A stretch of DNA of 64,000 nt from Nocardioides sp. Root682 (GTDB lineage Bacteria; Actinomycetota; Actinomycetes; Propionibacteriales; Nocardioidaceae), in the NCBI RefSeq assembly GCF_001427795.1, contig NZ_LMHJ01000001.1, positions 1,761,664-1,825,663 on the forward strand. Direction: 5' to 3'. The notes under the pieces are model-generated. The model did not search any database. It was not told the DNA's origin and worked only from the letters and a program-made list of their open reading frames with translations. Positions within the stretch are counted from its first letter, which is position 1; every line of letters starts with the position of its first letter. Of this stretch, positions 53,446 to 61,519 are shown one piece after another. A program made the translations under genes and the position numbers.

Positions 53446-53486
53446 CATTCAGGTGGGAGTCAGGTTGCTCCCCGCATCCTGCTCGC

Positions 53487-54215
53487 ATGCCGCTGCTGCC
53501 GACGCTTCCCGCCTGGTCCATCGAACACGGACTGGTTCCGCTGCTGCTGTTCGTCGAGAGCACGACGGCGCCCCGCAACGTGCTGGTCGTCGGCTTCCTG
53601 CTGGCGGCCGCGTGCGTGGTCCGCGGGCAGGTGCGCGCGTCGGTGTTCGTCGCCACGACGGTCTGGCTGACGTCGTACGCGACGACCGAGCTGAAGCAGG
53701 TGTTCGGGCGCGAGCGACCGCCGTGGCAGCTCGGCGAGCACGTCCACAACGGCGGGTCCTTCCCGTCGGGCCACAGCGCCGCTGCAGCGGCCCTCGTGGG
53801 CGTGGTGGTGGTGCTCAGCGTCCTCGAAGCCGGGACCGTCGTCCAGCGCCGTCAGCGGGCCCGCCTGGCCCTCATGGCCGGCGCTGTGGCCCTACTCGTG
53901 GTCGGCGCCGACCGGGTCCTGCTCGGCCGTCACTACCCCACCGACGTGCTCGCCGGCTTCGTGCTGGCCGGCGTCATCACCGTCGTCGTGGCCTTCTGCA
54001 CCGGCATCGCACCGCGCGTGCTGACGGGCGCAGCCTCACTGCGGGACGGGCACCGGGCTACCCCGGACTCCCCACGCGAGCAGGCCACCGGCCAGCAGGC
54101 CCGTCACGGTGCCGGCAACCAGCAACCCGATCCACACCAGGCGCCAGGTGCCGTTGATGTCGTGCACGATCATCGGCAGGTCGCGCTCGTCCCCGAAGAC
54201 GTCCTTGCTCGTTGA
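53487..54215 (+). CDS. PAP2-family membrane phosphatase
   Basis: This 242-residue protein has the three PAP2 motifs: KQVFGRERP near residue 72, FPSGHS near 93 with the catalytic His, and DRVLLGRHYPTD near 143. It has about five membrane helices. Such enzymes remove phosphate from undecaprenyl pyrophosphate or phosphatidic acid on the outer face. The ATG at 53487 has CATCCT 6 bases upstream. The last 60 residues are hydrophilic and overlap the convergent gene by 180 bases, so the true stop usage deserves checking. Confidence 0.85.
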   Translation: MPLLPTLPAWSIEHGLVPLLLFVESTTAPRNVLVVGFLLAAACVVRGQVRASVFVATTVWLTSYATTELKQVFGRERPPWQLGEHVHNGGSFPSGHSAAAAALVGVVVVLSVLEAGTVVQRRQRARLALMAGAVALLVVGADRVLLGRHYPTDVLAGFVLAGVITVVVAFCTGIAPRVLTGAASLRDGHRATPDSPREQATGQQARHGAGNQQPDPHQAPGAVDVVHDHRQVALVPEDVLAR

Positions 54216-54671
54216 CGTGCAGTCCACCACCGTCTCGCCACCCTGGCCCCTGAAGGTGCCGACCGTCGCGTAGTTGTGCCGCGAGACCGACGTGCCCTGC
54301 CGGTCTCCGCGCATCCTGTCCGTCGTGCCGTCGGAGTGCGTGATGGTGCACCGGATGTCGCTGGCGATGGTCTCGTTGAACCCTCGCCGCCGTCCCTGTT
54401 CGTTGAGGCGTCCGTTGCCGAGAGCAACGACGTACTTGCGACCGTCCTCCGCGTCGAGCGTCATCCTGCCGGGCACCCGCCCCTCGGCTTCGGGGTCCGA
54501 GGCATTCCAGGCCGACGAGGCGATCGCGACCACGAGACCGCCGACGAGCAGGGGCAGTGCGACCAGGAGCAGCCCCAGCGACCCGGTCACGATCCGGCCC
54601 CAGCGCCGCTTGCGCACCGGCGGAGCGACGGAGGGCTGCCAGGCAGCGCCAGAAGATCCCGTGGAGGCCAT
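54036..54671 (-). CDS. hypothetical protein with two membrane helices
   Basis: I do not recognise this 211-residue protein. A membrane helix near 27-50 is followed by an extracytoplasmic region with one Cys near 105 and one near 152 that could pair. A second helix lies near 178-203. The ATG at 54671 has CATGAT 6 bases upstream and no Shine-Dalgarno site. Its 3' end lies antisense to the PAP2 gene for 180 bases. It is divergent from the beta-propeller gene. Confidence 0.65.
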   Translation of the reverse strand: MASTGSSGAAWQPSVAPPVRKRRWGRIVTGSLGLLLVALPLLVGGLVVAIASSAWNASDPEAEGRVPGRMTLDAEDGRKYVVALGNGRLNEQGRRRGFNETIASDIRCTITHSDGTTDRMRGDRQGTSVSRHNYATVGTFRGQGGETVVDCTSTSKDVFGDERDLPMIVHDINGTWRLVWIGLLVAGTVTGLLAGGLLAWGVRGSPVPVPQ

Positions 54672-54677
54672 GGGCTG

Positions 54678-54716
54678 ATCATGGCCGTCCCGGACGCTTC
54701 TGGGGAGCCCTAGAGT
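54678..54716. promoter_or_regulatory. divergent leaderless promoters
   Basis: The minus strand has CATGAT (54683-54678) 6 bases before the ATG at 54671. The plus strand has TAGAGT (54711-54716) 6 bases before the GTG at 54723. Confidence 0.45.
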
Positions 54717-54722
54717 CAGCGG

Positions 54723-56108
54723 GTGCTCCCCCGCTTCGAGGTCATCGCCCGGCACCGACCGGTGGCGATCGTGGGCTCTCCGTTCGTCCAGGAGGAGTGC
54801 GATCCCACCACCGGAACCCGCTCGGGAACCGCGGCAACACCCTTCCTGGCGCCGTACGCCGCGATCGAGGTGGCCCTGGCCTCCGGCGCCGGTACGACGA
54901 CCCTGGCCCTGACCGCCGCCGACGGCTCCACGCTCAGCGTGAGCCTCGTCGAGGGTTCCGTGTCGCTGTCGGTGGCCGTCGGTGGCTCCGGGAGTCGGCA
55001 CCGCAGCCGTCGCCACGGCCGGGTCCGGGCGGCGCCGACGCGGTTCGCGCTGACCCTCACCGGTACACACCTCGCCGCGCTGACGTTCGAGAACGACGCC
55101 TGGCTGGTCCGCGGGCGGGTCGACGTCGCGGGGCTCCTCGACACCCGGGACCCTGCCTGGCTCGGCGGGCTCACCAGCTCGTGGGTCTCGACCGGCTCGA
55201 CCGGCCCCGTCGGCGCTGTCACGGGCTGGTCGGCGGGAGCATTCGGGCAGCTCGGCCTGCGCGACATCCGGCTCGTGTCACACGCCGACGGGTCGCCGTA
55301 CCGCGACGAGGGAGCGGTGCTGTTCACCGCCACCAGCGCCGGACCTGGCTTCTTCGACACCGGGCACACCTCGCTGTGGCGGCTGGACGGGACGCGCCTG
55401 ACGCACTGTTCCGACCTGTTCTTCGAGCGCCCGGACCGCACCGGCAGCTTCGGCGACCATGCCACCCACCTGGTGCGCGACGGCGAGCGGTGGCTGGTGG
55501 CGACGAGCACGTGGGCCGACTTCCCCGGCGCCAAGGCGCAGCGCCGCGACGCGACCGTCCAGATCTCCCTGGCCGAGTCGACCGACGACCTGCTCCGGGG
55601 ACAGCACGTCCTGGCCACGCGGTTCCTGGCGCTGCCGACCGACGGGCCGAGCGTGGGCGTGTGGGACCCCCACCTGGTGCGCACGGCGACCGGTCAGTGG
55701 CTGGTGGGCTACGTCAGCGCGAGGAAGTTCTTCGACTTCCACCCCGTGCTGGCATCCGGGCCGTCACTCGACGAGCTCACGCTGCGTGGCGCAGCGACCG
55801 ACCGCCGGGCGACCGAGGGCACCACCATCGTGCGCATCGGTGACGACTGGCGAGTGCTCGCCAGTGACGGCAGGGACAGCTCGAGAGCGACCCGCGGCCG
55901 GTTCCCGGTCTTCGACCTGGAGCTCCGCGAGGTCGGTGCCCTCGAGGCGCCGTACCCCACGAACATCCCGTGGCCGACCGTCATCGCGCCGGACGAGTCC
56001 CGGCCCGATGACGAGTGGTCACTGGTGACGTTCGACGGCACGCCCGCAGGCGGGCGGCTCGCCGGTTACGGCACCCACGGGGATGTCGTGGTGATGCGTG
56101 CGCGGTGA
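54723..56108 (+). CDS. glycoside-hydrolase-like beta-propeller protein
   Basis: This 461-residue protein has a beta-rich N-terminal region (1-150) and a C-terminal half with WDPHLVRTATGQWLVGYVSARKFFDFHP near 315, shown by its core WDPHLVR. It also has GSFGDHATHLVRDGE near 240 and WPTVIAPD near 415. These resemble five-bladed propeller glycosidases of the GH32/43/117 kind. No signal peptide is seen, so it may be cytoplasmic. A REP-like 19-mer lies inside the gene at 55184-55202. Enzyme activity is not established. Confidence 0.6.
   Translation: MLPRFEVIARHRPVAIVGSPFVQEECDPTTGTRSGTAATPFLAPYAAIEVALASGAGTTTLALTAADGSTLSVSLVEGSVSLSVAVGGSGSRHRSRRHGRVRAAPTRFALTLTGTHLAALTFENDAWLVRGRVDVAGLLDTRDPAWLGGLTSSWVSTGSTGPVGAVTGWSAGAFGQLGLRDIRLVSHADGSPYRDEGAVLFTATSAGPGFFDTGHTSLWRLDGTRLTHCSDLFFERPDRTGSFGDHATHLVRDGERWLVATSTWADFPGAKAQRRDATVQISLAESTDDLLRGQHVLATRFLALPTDGPSVGVWDPHLVRTATGQWLVGYVSARKFFDFHPVLASGPSLDELTLRGAATDRRATEGTTIVRIGDDWRVLASDGRDSSRATRGRFPVFDLELREVGALEAPYPTNIPWPTVIAPDESRPDDEWSLVTFDGTPAGGRLAGYGTHGDVVVMRAR
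55184..55202. repeat. short interspersed 19-bp repeat (copy 1)
   Basis: GGTCTCGACCGGCTCGACC matches the repeat at 57576-57594 in 18 of 19 positions. It sits in frame inside the propeller gene, encoding part of VSTGSTG. Confidence 0.5.
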
Positions 56109-56129
56109 GACGCACGCGAACTGCTCAGC

Positions 56130-56312
56130 TCAATCGCGACGGTCGGAATAGTCCGACCACTCGTCGCGCTCGTCGACCTTCTCGACGACCTCTCGCGGAG
56201 CGGGCTCACCATGGAGCTCGCGCGCAAGGGCCGACAGATCGGTCTCGTGCGTCTGGTACTTCAGGTCGCGTGCGACCTTGGTCTGCTTGGCTTTCGCTCG
56301 GCCGCGGCCCAT
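56130..56312 (-). CDS. DUF3073 family protein
   Basis: This 60-residue protein starts MGRGRAKAKQTKVARDLKY, which is characteristic of DUF3073, a small basic-N-terminal protein found across actinobacteria. Its function is unknown. In Mycobacterium tuberculosis a similar gene follows purM (Rv0810c by memory), as here. A G-rich site lies upstream of the ATG. Confidence 0.9.
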   Translation of the reverse strand: MGRGRAKAKQTKVARDLKYQTHETDLSALARELHGEPAPREVVEKVDERDEWSDYSDRRD

Positions 56313-56490
56313 AGGGTCCAGCCCCCTCGCACACTTGGCCGGTAGCCCTCAGGGCCCCGGACTGCTGAATCTGAGTCTCGTGGGCACAACATTACATGGC
56401 CCGTGGGTGTTCCCGTACTCCGGTCCCAGCGATCCGCCGGGTTTGAGGCCCATGTCACCTACCGGGTCCCCAACTGGGCCACCGAGGCAG
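56313..56490 (-). other. intergenic region upstream of the DUF3073 gene
   Basis: No gene is seen. TAATGT on the minus strand near 56390 could be a -10 for the DUF3073 gene with a leader of about 70 bases. Confidence 0.3.
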
Positions 56491-57555
56491 TCACCAACCG
56501 GGGTGCTGGCCCACCAGCTCGACGGTGCCCTTGAGCTCCGGGTCGGCGGTGACCTCGCCGGCGACCCAGGCGTTGATGCCGAAGTCGGCAAGGCGAGCGA
56601 TGGCAGCATCCACGGAGTCGGGCGCCGTCAGGGCGACCATGCCGACGCCGCAGTTGAGCGTGGCCTCGAGGTCGGGCTGCGAGACGTTGCCGAGCTTGCG
56701 GACGACGTCGAAGACCGGGCCGGGCGTCCAGGTGCCGCGGTCCAGGGTGGCCTTGAGCTCGGGCGGCATGACCCGCGCGAGGTTGTTGGCCAGGCCACCA
56801 CCGGTGACGTGCGCCATCGCGTGGGTCTCGGTCTCGCGGGCAATCGCCAGCGACGGCTTCGTGTACAGCCGGGTCGGCACGAGGAGCTCCTCGCCGAGCG
56901 TGTGGCCGAACTCGTCGACCTGGCGGTCGACCGTCCAGCCGGCCTGGGTGAAGAAGACGTGGCGGGCCAGGGAGTAGCCGTTGGAGTGCAGGCCGCTGGC
57001 CTCCATCGCGATGACGACGTCTCCGGAGCGGACCAGGTTGGCTCCGAGCAGGGCGTCCGCCTCGACGACACCGGTCGTGGCACCCGCGACGTCGTACTCG
57101 TCAGGGGCGAGCAGCCCGGGGTGCTCAGCGGTCTCGCCGCCGACGAGCGCGCAGCCCGCCTCGACGCACGCCTCAGCGATGCCCTTCACGATGGCGGCGA
57201 TCCGTTCGGGGACCACCTTGCCCGTCGCGATGTAGTCGGTCATGAAGAGCGGCTCGGCGCCGCAGACGACGAGGTCGTCGACCACCATCCCGACCAGGTC
57301 GAACCCGATCGTGTCGTGCTTGTCCATCATCTGCGCGACCGCGACCTTCGTGCCGACACCGTCCGTGGAGGTGGCGAGCAACGGGCGCTTGTAGGACAGC
57401 AGGGCCGACGCGTCGAAGAGGCCGGCAAAACCGCCGAGGCCACCGAGCATCTCGGGGCGGCGGGCCTTCTCGATCCACTCCTTCATGAGGTCGACGGCGC
57501 GGTCCGCGGCGTCGATGTCGACGCCGGCGCGGGCGTAGGCGTTGTCGTTGCTCAT
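56491..57555 (-). CDS. purM: phosphoribosylformylglycinamidine cyclo-ligase (AIR synthetase)
   Basis: This 354-residue enzyme makes aminoimidazole ribotide with ATP in purine synthesis. YARAGVDIDAADRAVDLM near residue 7 (core AGVDIDA), STDGVGTKVAVAQ near 64, GGETAEHPG and HVTGGGLANNLARV are conserved PurM motifs. GGAGA lies a few bases before the ATG. It follows purF by 52 bases on the same strand. Confidence 0.97.
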   Translation of the reverse strand: MSNDNAYARAGVDIDAADRAVDLMKEWIEKARRPEMLGGLGGFAGLFDASALLSYKRPLLATSTDGVGTKVAVAQMMDKHDTIGFDLVGMVVDDLVVCGAEPLFMTDYIATGKVVPERIAAIVKGIAEACVEAGCALVGGETAEHPGLLAPDEYDVAGATTGVVEADALLGANLVRSGDVVIAMEASGLHSNGYSLARHVFFTQAGWTVDRQVDEFGHTLGEELLVPTRLYTKPSLAIARETETHAMAHVTGGGLANNLARVMPPELKATLDRGTWTPGPVFDVVRKLGNVSQPDLEATLNCGVGMVALTAPDSVDAAIARLADFGINAWVAGEVTADPELKGTVELVGQHPGW

Positions 57556-57575
57556 GGTTTCTCCGTCAGCGAAAG

Positions 57576-57594
57576 GGTCTCGACAGGCTCGACC
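57576..57594. repeat. short interspersed 19-bp repeat (copy 2)
   Basis: GGTCTCGACAGGCTCGACC lies in the purF-purM gap. As I recall, near-identical sequences recur between genes in Nocardioides and relatives. Confidence 0.5.
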
Positions 57595-57607
57595 AGCGGG
57601 GCGGGGG

Positions 57608-59068
57608 TCAGGGGTTGTTGAAGACCGGGAGGGCTTCGCCGTGGGTGCTCGGCTGGAGCGTTGCTTCGAGCAGGTGCTTGCCGAGCAGGCTCTCGTCGGG
57701 CAGCTCGATCGGGTACGTCCCCGTGAAGCAGGCGGTGCACAGGGTGCTCTCCTGCTGGCCGGTGGCGTTGATCATCCCGTCGAGCGAGATGTAGCCGAGG
57801 CTGTCGGCGCCGACGCTGGCGGCGATCTCGGCGGCGTCCAGGCCGTTGGCGATCAGCTCGGCGCGGGTGGCGAAGTCGATGCCGTAGAAGCACGGCCACT
57901 TCACCGGCGGGCTGGAGATCCGCACGTGGACCTCCAGGGCGCCCGCCTCGCGGAGCATCCGGACCTGGGCGCGCTGGGTGTTGCCGCGCACGATCGAGTC
58001 GTCGACCACGACGATCCGCTTGCCGCGGATCATGTGCTCGAGCGCATTGAGCTTGAGCCGGATGCCGAGCTGGCGCAGGGTCTGGCTGGGCTGGATGAAC
58101 GTGCGCCCGACGTAGGCGTTCTTGACGAAGCCCTGACCGAAGGGGATTCCGCTCTCCAGCGCGTAGCCGGACGCAGCCGGGGTGCCGGACTCGGGCACCG
58201 GGATGACCAGGTCGGCGTCGACCGGGAACTCGCGGGCCAGCTGGCGGCCCATCTCGACCCGGGCCTCGTGGACGCTGGTGCCGGCGATGGTCGCGTCCGG
58301 GCGGGCGAGGTAGACGTACTCGAAGACGCAGCCCTTGCGGCGCGGCTCGGCGAACTTGTGGGAGCGCAGGCCGTCCTCGTCGATGACGATCAGCTCACCG
58401 GGTTCGATCTCGCGGATCACGCTCGCGCCGACGGTGGCCAGTGCCGAGTCCTCGCTCGCGACGACCCAGCCACGGTCGAGCCGGCCGAGGACGAGCGGCC
58501 GGATGCCCTCCGGGTCGCGGGCGGCGTACAGGGTGTTCTCGTTCATGAAGACGAACGAGAACGCGCCGTTGACCTGCGGCAGCAGCTCCATGGCCCGGGC
58601 CTCGAGCGACTGGTCGGGGTGGTGCGCGAGCAGCGCGGTGACCAGGCTGGTGTCGTTGGTCGCGGCCTCGAGGTTGCGCGCGTGGATGTCCAGCTCGCCC
58701 TCGTCGCTCGGCAACGCGGCGACCATCTCGGCCAGCTCCGCGGTGTTGATCAGGTTGCCGTTGTGGCCGAGCGCGATGGACCCGTCAGCGGTCGGACGGA
58801 AGGTCGGCTGCGCGTTCTGCCAGGTGCTGGCACCGGTGGTGGAGTACCGGCAGTGGCCGACGGCGAGGTGACCGCCGAAGGACGCGAGGGTGTTCTCGTC
58901 GAAGACCTGGGAGACCAGTCCCATGTCCTTGTAGACGAGGATCTGCCGACCGTTGCTGACCGAGATCCCTGCGGACTCCTGCCCTCGGTGCTGCAGGGCA
59001 TAGAGACCGAAGTAGGTCAGTTTGGCGACGTCTTCACCCGGGGCCCACACACCAAAGACTCCGCACAC
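57608..59068 (-). CDS. purF: amidophosphoribosyltransferase
   Basis: This 486-residue enzyme catalyses the first step of purine synthesis, moving glutamine amide nitrogen to PRPP. Cys2 directly follows the initiator (MCGVFGVWAPG) and is the glutaminase nucleophile, so no propeptide is present. LQHRGQESAGIS is in the glutaminase domain, and VVVDDSIVRGNT near residue 350 is the PRPP-binding loop. The GTG at 59068 has TAGGCT 7 bases upstream, a leaderless signature. Cys residues near 390-440 could hold an Fe-S cluster as in Bacillus PurF. Confidence 0.97.
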   Translation of the reverse strand: MCGVFGVWAPGEDVAKLTYFGLYALQHRGQESAGISVSNGRQILVYKDMGLVSQVFDENTLASFGGHLAVGHCRYSTTGASTWQNAQPTFRPTADGSIALGHNGNLINTAELAEMVAALPSDEGELDIHARNLEAATNDTSLVTALLAHHPDQSLEARAMELLPQVNGAFSFVFMNENTLYAARDPEGIRPLVLGRLDRGWVVASEDSALATVGASVIREIEPGELIVIDEDGLRSHKFAEPRRKGCVFEYVYLARPDATIAGTSVHEARVEMGRQLAREFPVDADLVIPVPESGTPAASGYALESGIPFGQGFVKNAYVGRTFIQPSQTLRQLGIRLKLNALEHMIRGKRIVVVDDSIVRGNTQRAQVRMLREAGALEVHVRISSPPVKWPCFYGIDFATRAELIANGLDAAEIAASVGADSLGYISLDGMINATGQQESTLCTACFTGTYPIELPDESLLGKHLLEATLQPSTHGEALPVFNNP

Positions 59069-59075
59069 GGTGCTG

Positions 59076-59081
59076 AGCCTA
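59076..59081 (-). promoter_or_regulatory. purF: candidate leaderless -10 of purF
   Basis: TAGGCT on the minus strand is followed by 7 bases and the GTG at 59068. Confidence 0.5.
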
Positions 59082-59113
59082 CCGGCCGAGCGCGCTGATC
59101 TTCATTTCGGCGA

Positions 59114-60469
59114 TCAGGAGGTGCCGAGGTTGCGGAGCAGGAGGGCTTCGGCGAGCAGGACCTTCTCGAACTCGGCCAGGTGCAGGCCCTCGTTGGGGCC
59201 GTGGGCCCGGGTGTCGGGGTCCTCGACTCCGGTGACGAGCACGGAGGCCTGCGGGAAGGTCTCGAGGAACTCGGCGATGAACGGGATCGAGCCGCCCACG
59301 CCCATGTCGACGGGCTTGGTGCCGTCCCAGGCCTCGGCGAACGCTTCACGCGCGGCGTCGTACGCCGGGCCGGTGGCGTCGATCTGCGTGGCCTCACCGG
59401 TGTCGACGACCGTGGTGGTCAGCGTGGCACCCCAGGAGACGTTGGCCTCGAGGTGGCGCTGCAGGCAGGCGAGGGCGTTCTCGGTGGTGTCGCCGGGGGC
59501 GATCCGGAGCGAGATCTTCGCGCGCGCCGCGGGGACGAGCGTGTTCGAGGCGCCGTCGACCTTGGGGGCATCGAGACCGGTGATGCTGAGCGCAGGCTTG
59601 GTCCAGAGCCGCTCGACCGCCGAGCCCTCGCCGATCCACTCGATGCCGGCCGCCGCACCGGACTCGGCCCGCAGGCGCTCCTCCGGGTAGTCGACGTCGG
59701 CCGCGGATCCGCTGAACAGGCCCTCGACGGCCACGTTGCCGCGGTCGTCGTGGAGCGTGGCGATCAGGCGGGACAGGGTGATCAGGGCGTCGGGCACCAG
59801 GCCGCCCCACATGCCCGAGTGGACGGCGTGGGTCAGGGTGCGGACCTCGACGTCGACGCGCACGAGCCCGCGCAGCGAGGTGGTGAGGGCGGGGACACCG
59901 ATGTCCCAGTTGCCGGAGTCGGCGATCACGATGACGTCGGCAGCGAGGCGGTCCTGGTAGGCCTTGAGCAGCGCCGGCAGGGTGTCGGAGCCGACCTCCT
60001 CCTCGCCCTCGATGAACACCTTCACCGTGACGGGCAGCTCGTCGCCGAACGCGCGCAGTGCAGCGATGTGGGTGATGATCCCGGCCTTGTCGTCGGCGGC
60101 ACCGCGGCCGTAGAGACGGCCGTCCCGCTCGGTCGGCTCCCACGGCGGGCTGTCCCACTCGGCGTGGTCGTTCTCGGGCTGCACGTCGTGGTGCGCGTAC
60201 AGCAGCACGGTGGGCGCGCCTTCGGGTCCGGCACGGTGGCCGATCACGGCAGGCGGGGCGCCGTCGTACGCACGAACGATCTCGACGTCGACGCCTTCGG
60301 CGGCGAACAGGTCGGCCGTCGCCTGGGCGCTGACCTCCACCTGGTCGAGGCGGTCGGGGTCGGCGCTCACGGACTGGATGCGGACGAGGGCCTCGAGGTC
60401 GGATCGGACGCCCGGGAGGAGCTCGGTGAGACGCGTACGCAGGTCATGGGTGGAGACAGGTGCGGTCAT
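59114..60469 (-). CDS. M20-family metallopeptidase/dipeptidase
   Basis: This 451-residue enzyme has the M20 zinc ligands: YAHHDVQP near residue 82, GAADDKAG near 112 with a bridging Asp, EGEEEVGS near 148 (catalytic Glu) and DSGNWDIG near 173. A dimerisation domain lies at 190-300. Such enzymes hydrolyse dipeptides or acyl-amino acids with two zinc ions. The ATG at 60469 has TAAGTT 7 bases upstream. An earlier TTG at 60478 is less likely. Confidence 0.88.
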   Translation of the reverse strand: MTAPVSTHDLRTRLTELLPGVRSDLEALVRIQSVSADPDRLDQVEVSAQATADLFAAEGVDVEIVRAYDGAPPAVIGHRAGPEGAPTVLLYAHHDVQPENDHAEWDSPPWEPTERDGRLYGRGAADDKAGIITHIAALRAFGDELPVTVKVFIEGEEEVGSDTLPALLKAYQDRLAADVIVIADSGNWDIGVPALTTSLRGLVRVDVEVRTLTHAVHSGMWGGLVPDALITLSRLIATLHDDRGNVAVEGLFSGSAADVDYPEERLRAESGAAAGIEWIGEGSAVERLWTKPALSITGLDAPKVDGASNTLVPAARAKISLRIAPGDTTENALACLQRHLEANVSWGATLTTTVVDTGEATQIDATGPAYDAAREAFAEAWDGTKPVDMGVGGSIPFIAEFLETFPQASVLVTGVEDPDTRAHGPNEGLHLAEFEKVLLAEALLLRNLGTS

Positions 60470-60476
60470 GGGCCCC

Positions 60477-60482
60477 AACTTA
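60477..60482 (-). promoter_or_regulatory. candidate leaderless -10 of the M20 gene
   Basis: TAAGTT on the minus strand is followed by GGGGCCC and the ATG at 60469. Confidence 0.4.
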
Positions 60483-60506
60483 TGACGTGGCTGCGTGTCG
60501 CCGAAA

Positions 60507-60866
60507 TCACCCCAGCGGGAGGTACGGCGCCAGGTCGGTCCGCTCGCCGCTCGCCCTGACCCGTCCGCTGTCCACGGCCTCGGTCCAACCGACCTCGCCG
60601 GTCGCCAGGGCGAGCCAGGTCACGGCGTCGGTCTCGATGACGGCGGGCGGCGTGCCGCGCGTGTGCCGGACGCCTTCGATGACCTGGACGGCGGCGTACG
60701 GCGGCACCCGGACCTCGACGGACCGGCCGGGCGCGCGCTCCTCGAGCACCGCGAGATAGTGCTTGGTGAGGAGCCGGAGGTCGGCGCGGTCAGGCGTCCC
60801 CGCCGCGATGCGCGCCTGCGCGGCAGCCACCTCGGCGGGGTCGGCGGGCTTCAGCCGGGACGCCAT
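60507..60866 (-). CDS. sterol-carrier-family protein
   Basis: This 119-residue protein resembles the small sterol-carrier-like proteins found next to purF in actinobacteria (Rv0807-like by memory). It has VRVPPYAAVQVIEGVRHTRGTPP near residue 50 (core VRVPPYAAVQ) and VTWLALATGEVGW near 82, the usual WLxLAxG segment. Ligand binding is unknown. Its ATG overlaps the regulator stop by one base (TGATG), so the two are coupled. Confidence 0.75.
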   Translation of the reverse strand: MASRLKPADPAEVAAAQARIAAGTPDRADLRLLTKHYLAVLEERAPGRSVEVRVPPYAAVQVIEGVRHTRGTPPAVIETDAVTWLALATGEVGWTEAVDSGRVRASGERTDLAPYLPLG

Positions 60867-61438
60867 CAGGCCTCGTCCGGCACGGGGAGCTCCGGGTACG
60901 GCTGGATCAGCTGGAAGACCGAATAGGTCTCCCGGTCCGCGTCGGGTCCGCCCGTGCGGCCGGCGTCGCGGTAGCGCTCGATCACCTCGCTGAGCTCCTC
61001 GAGCAGCTGTTCGGACTCGTCGGCGGACAACAGGAGGGACCACTCGGACACGCTCTTGCGCACCGGCGTCTCCGTCTGGTCCAGGGCCCGTTCGACCAGG
61101 TGCCGGCCCCATTCGATCGCGTTGCGCTGGAAGACGGTGTACGCCGCCCGACCGCCCGGGCGGGCGAGCATGTCGGACGTGCGGAACCGGATCCCGTCGG
61201 GGTCCACGAGGCGCCACACGCGGTCGCGCTTGTCGCGCCCGGCTTCGGGGTCCTCCTCCACCAGACCGTACTTGGCGAGCTGACGCAGGTGGAAGCTCGC
61301 CTGGTTGGCCGGTACGTCGATGCGGCGGGCGACGTCCGCGGCCCGCAGGGAACCGGCGGCGGAGAGCTCGTGCAGCACCCGGTTGCGCGTCGGGTGGGCG
61401 ATCGCGCGCAGGATCCGCGGGTCGTCGTACATCACCAT
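60866..61438 (-). CDS. ArsR-type winged-helix transcriptional regulator
   Basis: This 190-residue protein has an N-terminal winged helix, RAIAHPTRNRVLHELS near residue 12 and NQASFHLRQLAKYGLV near 48, typical of ArsR-like proteins. The C-terminal half is helical with TVFQRNAIEWGRHLVERAL near 100 and may sense a ligand. No metal-binding Cys set is visible, so it may be a drug sensor like the PadR/ArsR hybrids. The ATG at 61438 has TAGGCT 6 bases upstream. It faces an MFS exporter across a four-site TGCGCA array and likely represses it. Confidence 0.82.
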   Translation of the reverse strand: MVMYDDPRILRAIAHPTRNRVLHELSAAGSLRAADVARRIDVPANQASFHLRQLAKYGLVEEDPEAGRDKRDRVWRLVDPDGIRFRTSDMLARPGGRAAYTVFQRNAIEWGRHLVERALDQTETPVRKSVSEWSLLLSADESEQLLEELSEVIERYRDAGRTGGPDADRETYSVFQLIQPYPELPVPDEA

Positions 61439-61444
61439 GGGCAC

Positions 61445-61513
61445 AGCCTAGCGACATGCGCACCACTCTTTGCGCAATATATGTTGCGCAATGGTTCTTG
61501 CGCATCTTATGGT
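61445..61513. promoter_or_regulatory. divergent leaderless promoters with a four-site TGCGCA operator array
   Basis: TGCGCA occurs at 61457, 61471, 61485 and 61499, exactly 14 bases apart. The second and third are extended to the palindrome TTGCGCAA. The array fills the space between the minus -10 TAGGCT (61450-61445) and the plus -10 TATGGT (61508-61513), which lie 6 bases from their start codons. Confidence 0.7.
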
Positions 61514-61519
61514 GCGGGG

